From positions 19,796,001 through 19,860,000 of the forward strand of contig NC_053185.1 of assembly GCF_905163445.1 (NCBI RefSeq): a DNA stretch of 64,000 nucleotides, given 5' to 3'. The notes beneath the pieces are model-generated. The model worked only from the letters and a program-made list of their open reading frames with translations. It ran no database searches and was not told the origin of the DNA. Origin of the DNA: Pararge aegeria. Lineage: Eukaryota > Arthropoda > Insecta > Lepidoptera > Nymphalidae. The number at the start of each line of letters is the position of its first letter. Positions within the stretch are counted from its first letter, which is position 1. The translations under genes were made by a program, and so were the position numbers. Shown here piece by piece: positions 32,464 to 44,845 of the stretch.

Positions 32464-34959
32464 TAACAACTCGCTTAGGAAGCCATAATATATTAATATC
32501 TCCTTATCTTTATATATTAATATCTTTTTAATATTTGCTTCAGGATATTCTTTGTTTTATTTATTATGATTGTTTACAGTTAATCTGTTATTTTACGAAC
32601 TAATCAAAATGTTACGAAACACTCGTTGTCCCTCATAGTTTTTGATATTCCAAGAACATGAGGGGTGGCCGCACCAAATTATAAAAAGACGTCACTTTTA
32701 GGCTAGGCTATGGATAATATCATTTTTTTTTAAAGTTACGAATGGTGCCTTAATAATTGTGATATATCTAATTCTCAAATAATTACATAGATCTGTCTTT
32801 TGAAGTAACTAGAAATTCTTGCTCCGCACCACCAAGGCAAGTTGAGCATTTTGGTTAAAACTTTTTTAAATTTTGTTGTTAATTTTCGGCAGGAGCCAAA
32901 TTTGTTGTAAATTTTATCTCTAATCTAAATTAAATTGAAAAGTCTAAAAACAGGAAACATTGTGGAAAGGACAGTTCCTATTTTAGACCTGTCAGGAGTT
33001 ACATTAGAGATTTGCGGTACAGCAGAATTGCCTCTAACAATAGGCACACAACAATAAATAAATAAGCTAAATCAGATCTTTTATGAACGAATAAGTATAC
33101 TAATATGAACAGTATTTTTTTGGGAGCCACAGGTAGCGAACGGTCGCTGATACATAGTTAGTTTAGATAGTCGGTACATAGTTCAGTAAAAACAAAAAGC
33201 ATGCTTGAATTTAAAAAAATAGGGGAAACAAAAAATGTATTATTTAATAACTTAGGTATATCTAAACAAATTTTCCATAATCTGGCGAGCAATAAAAACA
33301 CACACATATTACCTACATGCATTTATAAATGCACATCCAGACCCCGCTAACCCAACTACACAAAACGACATTGATGTAAAAACGCACATTGCAGGATCTT
33401 ATTGCTGGAATTCAAACATCAAATTTGAAAATTAATTCACCGCAAATTTTTGCACCAGGCAGCCTTTAACGCTGGACAAGTTTTGCAGTTATTTTAACTC
33501 AACTTCTTGTTAGTATTGTACAACACATACTACAGTATGATGAGCACTTTTTTTGTCCCCGATAAATCCATTACATTTGTGCCAATGCTTCTATTGCGTT
33601 CCGTTACAATGTCGCGTACAAAAGGAACCAATTGGGGGTATGTTTTTAATATAACTGTCCTACCCCTAAAAGGTTCGACCGCTACCAATTTTGATTACCT
33701 TTTTAAGTCTCGCTAGTCTGTTATATCTTCAACAATCACCTGCTTAGCGTGTTAGGTGTAAGTTCTAGATTATATTTTACAAATCTAATGAACTAACAAT
33801 GGCGAACCAATTGAGCAACTAGCTAACACTTCGAGCGTCCAATATAGCCATCAATAGATTAAGGTGATACCACATTATGGTTTAAGATGATGACGTTTCA
33901 CAGCCATGAATAGCTAATCTTTAGTTCTCTAAATTCATGAATTCAAAAAGTTACGATACTAATTTATTGTAAATATAAAAAGGAAGTTTTTATATTATTT
34001 TAATCGAGTTTTTATAAAAGTTTACATTGCTACCCGACAAAAACATCCGTACAAACTTTTCATATTCATGCGTTGAACCATAACGATAAAACTTTCTTAT
34101 TCCATCATAAAACTAAGCTGACACATTTTCATAGTTACTATGGTTTTTTTATATTAATGGTTTGAAGGCAATTCTGACAAGTAAAGTGGAACCAAGGCTC
34201 TCGAACTTGGTAATAACTTATTTTTTTTAACTAACTTAAAGTATTGAAGCATTACATACATGTACATAATATAACCAATAGGGAAAATATTTCATAAAAA
34301 TCGTTCAAAGGCCAGGAAAATATAAACCTCGCCATATTGCGGATGAAAATTGAACGCACACACCTCTGTCAAACGTTGCCGGTTACCAGAACAGGTTTTT
34401 TATTTTCCTGTAGGACTAGCATTCGCACTACGAGATATTTATCTCTCGTTACTCGATTTTTTTCTATAGAGATTTCCGAGATAATGAGTAGATATAACAC
34501 TCTCGTGGCGCGCATCCTAGCCCTACTGGTCAGGCTTTACATAAAATATGAAAAAATAACAATAGAATAGACTTAGAAGCTGTACAAACGAATCTTAAAA
34601 TAAGAAAACAGTAAATAATTATGTTATAAGTAGGTTATAACTTAACATAACATTCACTTTTTATGAATTGAGGGGATTATAATAAGTTTAGGTACAAATA
34701 GCTGTTTATACACCTAACTTTAAATATATATTTGGGAGAATATTTATTGGCATTAGTAATGTAAAAGGCCGGGTTCACATAATATGGATGAAGATATGAA
34801 ATACCGGGAATATTTTCTACATTTTATTTCCTCTTCCCTATTATAATAATCAAATTTAATGATACATAAACGTGTCAATGAAATTAATGTATAAAATAAT
34901 ATGTGCATATAAGGCAAATCAAATCAATATAAAAAGTATTTTTGTTATTATAAAATTAT

Positions 34960-35008
34960 ACATAATATGTATAATTATAAAATTATACATAATATGTATA
35001 ATTTTATC
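34960..35008. repeat. Duplicated AT palindrome
   Basis: AAAATTATACATAATATG and TATAATT occur twice in direct order, and each unit is itself palindromic. Confidence 0.8.
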
Positions 35009-38000
35009 TACCGTGCTAAAATAATGTTTTTAAAAAAAAAAAATTAAAATAAAAGAAAGAAAATTCAATGCTTGAAGTCACTGGTATTTCAAATGAAGAA
35101 AAAATGTAACAGTTCTTTAGTCGTAATATTTTTCTCTTTTCTACGGCCAACATGTGATTATTTTATGTATTTTTTTTATTTCTTATAATATTAATATCAA
35201 TTTATATTTTTGCAAAGTCCAGTTACTCCTTCATGAATCGTAGCCACTGTTTCGAAATAGCTTCACCTAATTTTTTTATAGCAATAGTATTTTAGAAATT
35301 ATTTAATTAGAATTAATAAAAAGACAAGTCACAATATCAAACCTTAAAATCATACTCTTAAGTTACACATATCAAAACATCAAAATTGTTATTTCACTGG
35401 ATCTTAAAAAGCGGTTCATGATAATTTTATTGTTCTCTGTTCAAATGGAAAAACATATTTATATCATAATATTATAATATCAAAAACGCATAGGTCTTCA
35501 GAACGCCCGCTTAACAGTCTAGCTTTTAATTTAAAAAATTACAATCTAAGTAATACAAGTTACTTTTCTTAAATTATTATTCCTTTTAAATCTTGCACTT
35601 CTTTTACTTTTATTAAGTACCTACTTATTTTTTCCATTTCGCAAAGTTCCCTAAAAGAAGGACTCGAATGTTTTGATATTTTAAATTTATAAAAAAAAAT
35701 TGATTACTGTTATATAACGTTAACAATAAGAAGTTATATTGGTAACAATGAACACTTTATGTTGTAGACAAATCTCAAATGTAAAGAAAACTGGCATAGG
35801 GTCTAAAAATATTGCTCTATATTTCCACTGGAAATATTGTCATAAAAAAAGCACTACCTTACGACATGTCAGTTTTATTAAGTTAAGGGATTTGTATACA
35901 GCATCATGACATCATTGCCTAATTTATAGTGGGCCTTGTTGATTGAGACTAATAAATATAGAAAAAAATATGTAGCTGTAGGTAAAAGTACATCGAGAAA
36001 ATGTATAAAAATTTTTCATGAACCGTTCTGAACGTAGTCACGGAAAAAAAAAACTTGACATAAATACAACTGGCTGTCGTACACCAAAATGTATACTGAC
36101 GATCGACCCAAGACATATTCATAATATCTGACACTCCCTCCGCACGCTACGAGGCGAGCTTCTCGACAATCGTAATATTACACCTTAAATAACTATACAT
36201 ATGGCTGTAAAACTTATTAAACCTCAATATATAATACATTCGTGTTACTTTATCTGTACTATACAAAAATTAAAAACATTATACAATAATCACTACCGAT
36301 ATCATAGAGCTTATAGATACAAGAATCGACTTACAACTACCAAATACCAATTTGGCATGATGACATTACAGTGACGGTATAGGTATTCGTATTTTTAGTT
36401 ACAACCTTTTTTAATAACATTCACTTTATTAGCTAGACGCGTTATTAATAATATCTATGAAATAATGTTTCATGCCTCTTTTCTGATACGACTCGAGTCT
36501 AATGAGTGCTTCTCTCGCGAATTAGAGCTCGCATCTCTACGATCGGCTCTCCCCGTTTAGTGGAACTTCTTGACAGTGGATAGTGAAAGGCTGTCAGTTG
36601 CATACTTGCAACTTATGTTGAGATGACTGGACAACCATGACTGTCGAATAATGAAGAAATAATGTTCTACAATTAAAGAACGCAACAAAATTTTAAATCA
36701 TATTTGCTCTGCATTATTAAACACCTTATTAAATTTATTATGCTTTATTGTTGCATTCAAAAATTTTAAATTTATAAATAAGGTATTAATTAACTATTCA
36801 CTCTTCAAAATTCATATTCAGGATTGAAATTTATAAGAGTAGCTACTTAAAAATATTTAAAATTTAATTATTAATACTTACTACCATCACTTAAAGCAGT
36901 GTTATTGTAATATTATCCTCTCGTTTCAGAATAATCAGTATTATATCCCTATTTTAGAAACCTCTAGGCTTGGCATATAAAACTCGTATTTAAGAATAAT
37001 AATACTTTCAGCTTAAGTAAAGGTCAGGTTTTGTATGGCTTAACCGTTAAAAAGTTAAAGAAAACTTCTGTGTAGGTGAGAACAACTGGCTGAAAACTTT
37101 TGCGTAGGCGAGAACAACTGTCAGGAAACTTCTACTATACGGGGACTGGTTAGGTAAAAATAATAATATGTTCACAAAGAGCAAATGCTCATCAGTCTAA
37201 CCCCACACAACTACGTCATCGTCTCATACAGTAATTTTTTTTTTTAACTACCACGACAGCTAAATATTTGCCGCATAACAACGACTCTCAAATACATGAC
37301 TGTACATAAGAATCTGTCTGCGGTGTATGGTACTTATATAAATGAGCATATTTGCAGCAAATACCTTAGGTGCTGACGCCTATTTATCAATACACACCTC
37401 GTTTACATTACTATTCTGCTATATTTATCGTTTTAAAGACTTTGAAATGAAGGAAGCTTCTCTATTTCCCCCGTGTTTATACAAACATAGAGCGATTGTA
37501 ACAAAAAAGTGAACAACCGATTTTAACGATTCTTACACTGGGTTATTTGTTATACTTATGGGAAGTTCTATTAAATAAACCAACTTCGGAAATGGAGGGT
37601 ACACTTTATAGGCAAATAGATCTTAGTTGTACAGCTCTTAAATAGAACGCCTGTGTTAATTAAATAGCAACCCATCGCGCAGGCACTTACACTCTCAATA
37701 AATGCAATAGTTTAGCTAATGGTATACCTTTCAACCTTTAGTCTAGAAAAACATGGAAGTCGGTTTATTTAAAATGAACACTTTTATATATTATGAAGTC
37801 TTAACCATAATTTTAGGAGGTAAATGGTGTTATTCACTTTATGACCATAGGAAAGACCATAACATTTTCTAACGTAAATCGATAACGATCGAAATATTTA
37901 GGCCTACCACGTGTCTATACGGAAATACTGCAATCGTGACATAAATTAATTTCAACAAACAATAGTTACCAGGAATTACTATAAAACTGTTACCGTGCCC

Positions 38001-38195
38001 GTGGTGTATTTTTTCAAATAAACGAACGTCACACGAGCAAGCGCTGCGAGTTGAGAAATCCGTACAAAAGCAGATTAACGCGCCGTCGCTGTCACGTTTG
38101 CTAACTTGAACACTTGCACGACTGGCTCTGAGCGTCGATCAAACGTCACGTCGTCGTTCGTCGTGTACATCACATTCGTCACTAATTCTCTATAA

Positions 38196-38201
38196 TTTAT
38201 T
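38196..38201 (-). promoter_or_regulatory. Candidate poly(A) signal of the CIDE-N gene
   Basis: TTTATT (AATAAA on the minus strand) lies 179 bp after the stop codon at 38380. Confidence 0.45.
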
Positions 38202-38379
38202 ATTACATACCTATTTTATCATTAAAGACAATAAAGTCGATGTTAAACATTTGTGCTGCTGTCAAAGTCCGATAATCAATACACATGACGCGGGCGGTGC
38301 GGCGCCGCTAGCGCGCGGCCACGCGGCACACGAGGCGCAGCGCGGCGGCGGCGGGCTCGGCGGCGCCGCACAGGCCCGA

Positions 38380-41300
38380 TCAGAGCCGGTCCTCCTCTTC
38401 CTCCTCCTCGCCCTCGTCGCCGGCCTCCTCGTTCTCCTCCCGGTAGCCGGGGTGCTCGCTGATGGCGTAGTAGTTGCCGTTGTAGATGACGCCCAGCTCT
38501 CGCAGCGCGTCGCCGCGGATGGTGGCCTTGATGGTCCAGTTGTAACAGTCGTCCGACTCCGACTCGCGGTCCAGCCGCTCCACGTCCAGGATTTTGGAGC
38601 TGAGGCGCTCCAGAATAATGCCGATGTCCTTGATGGTGAGGTGTCGCTTCTGATCCACGCTTAGCTGGTCGATGAGCAACAGGAACTTCTCGGAGGTAAC
38701 GGCCTCGTCCTCCACCAGCGTGTTCTCCGTCTCGCTCTCGGAGGAGTCGCGCTCGCCGCGCCGCGCCGACTCGGCGTCCAGGAAGCGCACGTGGCCCTTG
38801 GGCCGGCCCTGCGGCGACGCGCGCGGCTGCGCGTCCTGGATGGGCGACGTGGCCACACTCTTGTGCACGGCGATGCGGCGGCCCTCCTCGTGCAGCGCGC
38901 AGCAGTGGAAGTCGCACTCGTCGCTGGCGGTGCGCGCGTGCGGCGGCGGCGCGGCGCGGCAGTCGGCCGTGTGCACGTGTTGCTCCAGCGAGGCGGCGCG
39001 CGCGCGACGCGGCTCGTCGTGGTTCACCACTGTGATGTGCGGCGGCGGCGGCCGCTCCACCGACGTCTGGATCACGAGCGACGGCCGCCGGTCGGGCTTG
39101 GCGCGCGACGGCGAGCGCGCGGCCGGCGACGCCTGCGGCCGCTGGTCCCAGTGCAGCACCACTGTGACTCGCCCCTTGTTGTCCATGATTTTCCATGAAG
39201 GCGTTTCATCGTGTAATTCGAGCGCGTGTATCGTCTCGCACACGATTTTTGGAATCGCCGATATAGCTGAAACGAAACACCCAATAATGAATCTTACATT
39301 CTATCCGCTTTTGAAATCAAGTCCTCCCCATCACGGGCACTCACCAGCCTTGATGACGTCGACGCCGGTGGGGTACCATCGCTCGCCCGGCCGCAGCAGC
39401 AGCAGTACGGTATTGGGCGGCAAAGTGCGCCAGTAGTCGCCGTCCTCTACCTGTGTGCCGTCGCTCTCGAGAACGAGCCGCACGGGCTCGCCTGCCGCCA
39501 CCGACAACTTCTCCTTGCCTGTAAGTGCGCATAAATATACAGTTTATTTTAAATAGGCCTCATTTTGCATTTTTATTTTTTATTAAGCCTCTCTATTATG
39601 TGGTTCCAGTTGAACCTCTAATCTGTACAAACTTTAAATATACACAAGTTTTGTAAACAAAAACAAATAAACGACAGTCCGCCTAGATCACCCCCTGAAG
39701 GTACGCAGATCAAAACTTCGCAAGGTAGGCCAGATCCACGTCCTGCAAAGTGTCGCCTAGTGTGCAAAAAATTGAGGCGTAAGTTCTTAGAGGAGTACTT
39801 GAGGAAACCACACCCTTTACACATGAACACAACACTGCTCCTTAGTGACAGCAATACTGCTTTACGATAGCAATAAGCATGGGTGTACCTCTCCGGACAA
39901 AACAAAATAAATAAATAACTAAATATACTACGACAATACACACATCGCCATCTAGTCCCAAAGTAAGCGCAGCTTGTGTTATGAACAATATACCTACATA
40001 AATACCTACATAATAATATATATAAAATACATAAAAGTTATAAACGCCCAGACATTGAAAAACATTCTGTTGTATCACACATACATTGTCCAGTTGTGGG
40101 AATGGAACCCACAGCCTCGGACTCAGAAAGCAGGGTCCCACTACGCCAATCGGCCGGTAGATAACTAACCAAAGTTCTCCGAAGAGTAACTTTTAGTAGC
40201 TCAAGCTATTCTGCTACTAAAAGTTACATTTTTGCAGTCCAAGCAGTTACGCAGAGAACAGCAATCTTGCCAGATCGTCTAAGTTGTGATGCGCTTCCAT
40301 ATCGCCTCATGACTTGAAAGTAACTCCAAACTCTTAGTAAATCTGTCATCATTGAAACGACGAAAGCGTAACTTGGTTCAATTAAACTTATTTAATTGAA
40401 TTTCCAATTTCACACGTATGGCAAGTGGGTTATGATTTCGAACTTGCAGTTACCTACTGCAAGTTGGAAATCAATTATTAACTTATAAACTTCTAAAATA
40501 CTCGCTTTTGTAATTTAGATGAGATAGCGCTTTATGAATCTCGCATGTTCCAAAAACAATTATTAACTTATAAACTGTAACGAATAGTAACCGTTATATT
40601 AAGAGCATCGAACTCTTGACTCAAATAGGTAAAGATATTTACTAAAATTCGAATTATGTAAAAATTATTGTATTTAGGTATAAAGATATTTTTAAGTTGT
40701 TTATTCCAATATAAAAATCGTGTTTAGTTATTAAAATGAAGTACTTCTATTTGAAAGTGTAGCTCGAAAAAGAACTGTTTTATTTAGGTGTAGTCCTTCA
40801 TTTTTATGAAGTGAGACTTCTTTATCGGCGTTGGAAAAAAAATTACCGTCACATTTATCGGTTACGCGTCACATTTTTCCGTTACGCGCCATCTTTTGCA
40901 ATACACCACGTGAGTGTGATTATGGTATTTATTTTTTTCAAGTTATTTAAGGTTAACCTCAGTTTTAGATTGTATCAATTAATTATCATGCAATATTAAT
41001 TCTGAAATATGTTATAATAGTTTTTGTTAATTAATTAACTAATTTAATTTTAAGATAACAATGATTGTAATAATTCTATTACAATTAATGAAATGCTGTA
41101 ATAATCGTAGTAATAATAATGTAAAATGAAATACATAATTGTATTATTTATATTCATGTCATGATAATATAAAAACCTTTTGGTAAACTTTATCTAATTT
41201 AACTTTATATAACCGATATTTTTAAAGTTGCATACAGTAGATCATTTTTCGAAAAATAAGGTCATAAAGAGATTTCACTTCTTACGTGTGTACAATAACT

Positions 41301-43134
41301 AGTACACGCACACATTTTTTTTACTTAAATGTCCGATTAGAATGAATTTAAAAGGTTTTTGCTGCTATGTTAATATCCTTCATCATGAAACTTTAGAAGA
41401 CATCCCTGGCGCAACGGTGAGCGCTATGAATTTAAGTAAGAGGTCCCGGTTTCGATTCCCGGCATGGCAATTTCTGAATGTTCTCTGGTCTGGTCTGGTA
41501 GGAGGCTTTGGCCGTGGCTAGTTACCACCCTACCGACAATGACGTGTCGCTAAGCGCTTTAATGTTCCGGTGCGATGATGCTTAGAAACCAATTAGAGGT
41601 ATAACTACCATACTCCCTAACAGGTAAGCCCGCTACCATCTTAGACTGCAGTAGGGTGGAATAGTCCTTACAGAAGGACTGATCACCCGTCTGGCAATGG
41701 CAGGCGTCCCCTCAATATAAAATAATCTTAGACTGCACCAACACTTACCACCAGGTGAGATTGCAGTTAAGGGCTAACTTGTAGTGGAATATAAAAAAAG
41801 ACAATTAATTGAAGAAGAATTAATACTGCGGTACAAATGTAATCCACTTTGTTTCTACCGGATACCTAGTAAATTTTAGAACACAAAAGCTGCTATTGTC
41901 TGGCGGCCGAGTGGCGCAGTGGGCAGCGACCCTGCTTTTTCAGTCCAAGTTCGTGGGTTCGATTCCCACAACTGTGAAAATGTGAAAATGTGTGTGTGAT
42001 GAACATGAAAGTTTTTCAGTGTCTGGGTGTTTATCTGTATATTATAAGTATTTATGTGTATTTTATTCATAAAAAAATATTCATCAGCTGTCTCAGTACC
42101 CATAACACAAGCTACGCTTTGGGGCTAGATGGCGATGTGTGTATTGTCGTAGTATTGTGACTTAACTATGATGGTTAGATATACTTCTTCCTGGACTTTT
42201 TGTAGCTAATAATTAGTTCTTTAATCATGTAGTACAACTTTTTTATCTCCACCAATAGTTTTCTCATAATGTCTTGGAGATGTCTCTTAAAAAGTTCAAA
42301 GTTTTTATTAAACGTAAGCTTATAGAAAAGTCCTATTATAGTATAAAGGACTACGTAATCGATAAAAAAGCTTGGGTGTAAATTATTGCTCTAACCAGGT
42401 TGCTCTTCTAATAATTTAAAATGACATTGTGAGATGGTGATAAGAAAAAAATAAAAAACACCCGGCTAAGTTTGTTGTGGGCTTCTTCTTAGACCAGGAC
42501 GCGTTTGGAACCCTCGTAGCTTTAATTTTAAGTTTACGAATGTGGTTATTGCCATCATCTCACTACCGTGTAATTCTTATGTACGCATCAAAAGTGCCAC
42601 CTATGGGCCTACTTGAATAAAGATATTTTTGACTTTGACTTGACAGCTGTCCGCTGAAGAGATATTTCCTCGACCAACAATACAGCCTTTTATATTTCAA
42701 TGGTTTAAGCGGGTGCACTATTGTACTATAATAATAACGGTGGTAAGATACGATGCAGTGCGGGTTTACCTGTTAAACGTTATCATCATCATCAAATCAA
42801 CCGATTGACTTCCACTGCTGGACATATGTCTTTTGTATCGTTCCAAACTCCACGATTCTGGGCCGGATACAAGATTCAGCAGTATTTCTCTCTCTCTTTC
42901 TGCTAGAGTTATGGCAGGTATATTATACGCGGTATCGTACCGAAACCACAAATTGCTTGGCGTCTTTGTAAGTAGCATAGTACCACTGCCGAAGCCACGC
43001 AAGTGCAAGCGTAGGTTACTTAGAAATGTGTACTAACCTCTGTGTATGAGCTCTTCGAAGCTAGTCACCACCAGCCCCTTCCTCACGTTTCGAGAACTGT
43101 CCCATATCTTAAAAGGCCTCTTCCCTCTAACCTC
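38380..43134 (-). CDS. CIDE-N domain (DFF45/ICAD-like, Drep family) protein, 3' three exons
   Basis: Exons (minus): 43134-43038, 39518-39345, 39266-38380, joined in phase into 385 residues plus stop. The CIDE-N domain opens with KRPFKIWDSSRNVRKGLVV and continues VRLVLESDGTQVEDGDYW, TVLLLLRPGERWYP and VDVIKAAISAIPKIVCETIH, the latter spanning the second junction. A low-complexity Arg/Pro/Ser middle follows, then a conserved C-terminal block (LTIKDIGIILERLSSKILDV, YNWTIKATIRGDALRELGVI, GNYYAISEHPGY) and an acidic tail. CIDE-N domains pair through opposite charges and regulate the apoptotic nuclease DFF40/CAD. Insects have four Drep proteins. The C-terminal block suggests Drep2/Drep3 rather than the nuclease Drep4, but I cannot decide which. 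No start codon is in the first exon seen and an in-frame stop lies upstream (43162-43164), so at least one 5' exon is missing. GC content here is far above that of neighbours. Confidence 0.85.
39903..40157 (-). mobile_element. SINE-A (minus) in the CIDE-N gene intron
   Basis: (AAAT)n tail, AATATACTACGACAATACAC, body, antisense box B GTGGGAATGGAACCCACAG and CGCCAATCGGCCGG. Sense orientation relative to the host gene. Confidence 0.88.
40160..41395. other. Intron of the CIDE-N gene, AT-rich
   Basis: Short local hairpins (AAAGTTACTTTTAGTAG-like at 40190-40230; AACTTGCAGTTACCTACTGC at 40441) but no gene and no recognised transposon. Confidence 0.45.
41398..41799 (+). mobile_element. SINE-B, full length, tRNA-derived
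   Basis: The head reads CCCTGGCGCAACGGTGAGCG (box A) and GGTTTCGATTCCCGG (box B). The body GTGGCTAGTTACCACCCTAC, CCGGTGCGATGATGCTTAGA and GGGCTAACTTGTAGTGGAAT ends in an A-rich tail. About 50 extra bases (41665-41745) interrupt the body. Confidence 0.8.
41902..42157 (+). mobile_element. SINE-A, full length
   Basis: GGCGGCCGAGTGGCGCAGTG, GTGGGTTCGATTCCCACAAC, body, and the end TATTGTCGTAGTATTGTG. A small duplication (GTGAAAAT) follows box B. Confidence 0.9.
42355..42645 (+). mobile_element. LINE 3' end, near-identical to 15250-15540
   Basis: ATAAAAAAGCTTGGGTGTAA through GGCCTACTTGAATAAAGATA with a shorter TTTGACTTTGAC tail. The close match of two copies 27 kb apart suggests recent activity. 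Confidence 0.75.
42783..42870 (-). repeat. RTE-type LINE 3' end
   Basis: ATCATCATCATCAAATCAAC, CTTCCACTGCTGGACATATG and TTCCAAACTCCACGATTCTG: reverse complement of the RTE end. Confidence 0.7.
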
Positions 43135-43138
43135 CTGT

Positions 43139-43403
43139 AAATAAATAAATAAATAAATATACTACGACATTACACACATAGCCATCTAGCCCCAAAGTAA
43201 GCGTAGCTTGTGTTATGGGTACTGAGATGACCGATGAATATTTTTATGAATAATATCCATAAATACTTAAAATATAGATACATATAAACACCCAGCCACT
43301 GTAAAACATTCATGCTCATCACACAAACACTCTCCAGTAGTGGGAATCGAACCCACGGCCACTTAGAAAGCAGGGTCGCTGCAAACTGCGCCAATCGGCC
43401 GTC
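43139..43403 (-). mobile_element. SINE-A abutting a splice acceptor of the CIDE-N gene
   Basis: Full-length copy on the minus strand: head GGCCGATTGGCGCAGTTTGC and body down to TAGTATATTT(ATTT)n. Its tail runs directly into ACAG at 43138-43135, the acceptor of the exon starting at 43134. Confidence 0.92.
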
Positions 43404-43690
43404 AAATAAAGACCTGCATTCTCGACTCGACTCGATCATAAACTAACCAAACATACACCATCGATAGCACACTTCACTCAGACATCCTGATATTTAACAT
43501 ATTATAGTTTTGATCACACACTCACTCATTTTTTCATTTTATTTGTAAAGTCTATAGAATAGTAAGCCTTTTTCCGATATTTTTGCTTTGCCGTTTAAAT
43601 TTTCTACGGCTCCAGTTATATTATGTATAGCGAATACTTCAATGGCGCTACAATTTTAGTCTTGGTAATTATTGTTGTCATCTTTATTAA

Positions 43691-43910
43691 CTAGCTGCAG
43701 CCTGCAACTCGCGATTTTTGTGAAGCTGTTCATATTAAATATAATAACAACGACTCATTGTTTTTATCTCCCCGGAAATACTACACCGTTTTTTTCCGGA
43801 TGAGAGTATTCTCTGTCTCTCTCGAGGATGCAAGCTATATATCGGCCAGATTTCATCAATAATGGTGGTGGTTAAGTTACACATATGTAACAAACAAATA
43901 AATAAACAGT
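43691..43910 (-). repeat. Helitron-like terminus, decayed
   Basis: CTAGCTGCAGCCTGCAACTC after an A resembles the reverse-oriented CTAG end of 4663-5309; GAGGATGCAAGCTATAT and CCAGATTTCATCAATAA recur in 61090-61340. The other end was not resolved. Confidence 0.45.
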
Positions 43911-44689
43911 ATACACAATATATTCAAGTTTTTTATATTAGTTTATGGATTCCAATATCGAGTGCACACTGGTAGAGCTGCAGCATTACGACATATCCCT
44001 CACACGCACACTCTCTCCATAAACAATAAATTCCAGGAATTATGATAGTAAAATAGATTGGAATTTGGAATTTAGTACTTAGCAGGTATTAATAACATAG
44101 GCGTTTCTTAAAAAGCAAGGAATCTCTAGATGCAAAGGCGTTAAAGTATAATGTAATGAAATTGAAACTGGCTAAATAATTGTACCGTTAATTATATATG
44201 ATCAAAACATATCATCCATGTTAAATGTGATGATAAATTATAATAAATTATATATGATAAAAAATTGGTGGCCAACGAGAAAAAATAACAAGCTAAACCA
44301 ATATAACCGTTTTTATAAAAATAAAATTAGAACCTATGTATTTCATCGAAATTGTAACAAAGTAACTGGATTTTTAATTAAAATACAATGTCAAACACAC
44401 TATTTTGTGATTTTAGTACTTAGTAAACGTATCTAACTATCACCATCATCTCGCAACAATTAACGCGTTAAAACAGTTTTCTTATAGCCCTCGTTGATAA
44501 ATAGGTAATGAGTTTGTTGAATTAATAACTGACTCTATAATTACCATTCACTCAATTTTCAAACCGATATAATACTGTAAACGAGAGTAATATGTTAAAC
44601 ATATTGTATTATATGTTCTCTGACTTTACACTATCATCAAAATCATACTACAACGCATATAAATTCATGCAGTGTAGGCGCTACGCCGT

Positions 44690-44845
44690 AGCGGCTACAG
44701 CGTAGCCGGCGTCCGTAGAGCCTGCACTGGATGCAGCGGTGCAACGCCCGAGCGACCTGCGCCCCCCTCCCTGCCCCTCCGCGACCCGACCGCACCCCCC
44801 GCGCGCCTTCTCACCGACACGCCCCTCACCGCACGCACTGTGCGT
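44690..44845. promoter_or_regulatory. CpG-rich block 1
   Basis: A sharp island of C and CpG (CGCCCCTCACCGC, CGACCCGACCGCACCCCC) in AT-rich DNA, preceded by a tandem/palindromic GCTACGCCGTAGC stretch at 44680-44710. It could be a promoter or 5' UTR exon; no coding signal recognised. Confidence 0.35.

Larger units (their letters stand above)
30600..38190. other. 7.6-kb AT-rich stretch, no gene and few recognisable repeats
   Basis: No exon, SINE-A or SINE-B copy was found, in contrast with the rest of the window. It holds a double hairpin at 32349-32463 and an AT palindrome at 34960-35008. It could include distal 3' UTR or regulatory DNA of the CIDE-N gene, but nothing shows this directly. Confidence 0.5.

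Noticed and set aside
38276..39196. 306-codon minus-strand frame and several 130-250-codon plus-strand frames over the GC-rich exon
   Set aside because: They overlap the CIDE-N gene exon in other frames. They are Arg/Ala/Pro-rich composition artefacts, and only the 38380-39266 frame carries conserved motifs and splices in phase.
22515..43134. Functional cluster of death-fold signalling genes (MyD88 next to a CIDE-N gene)
   Set aside because: The domains are unrelated folds, the genes are 10 kb apart with separate promoters, and nothing in the sequence links them. Proximity is most simply coincidental.
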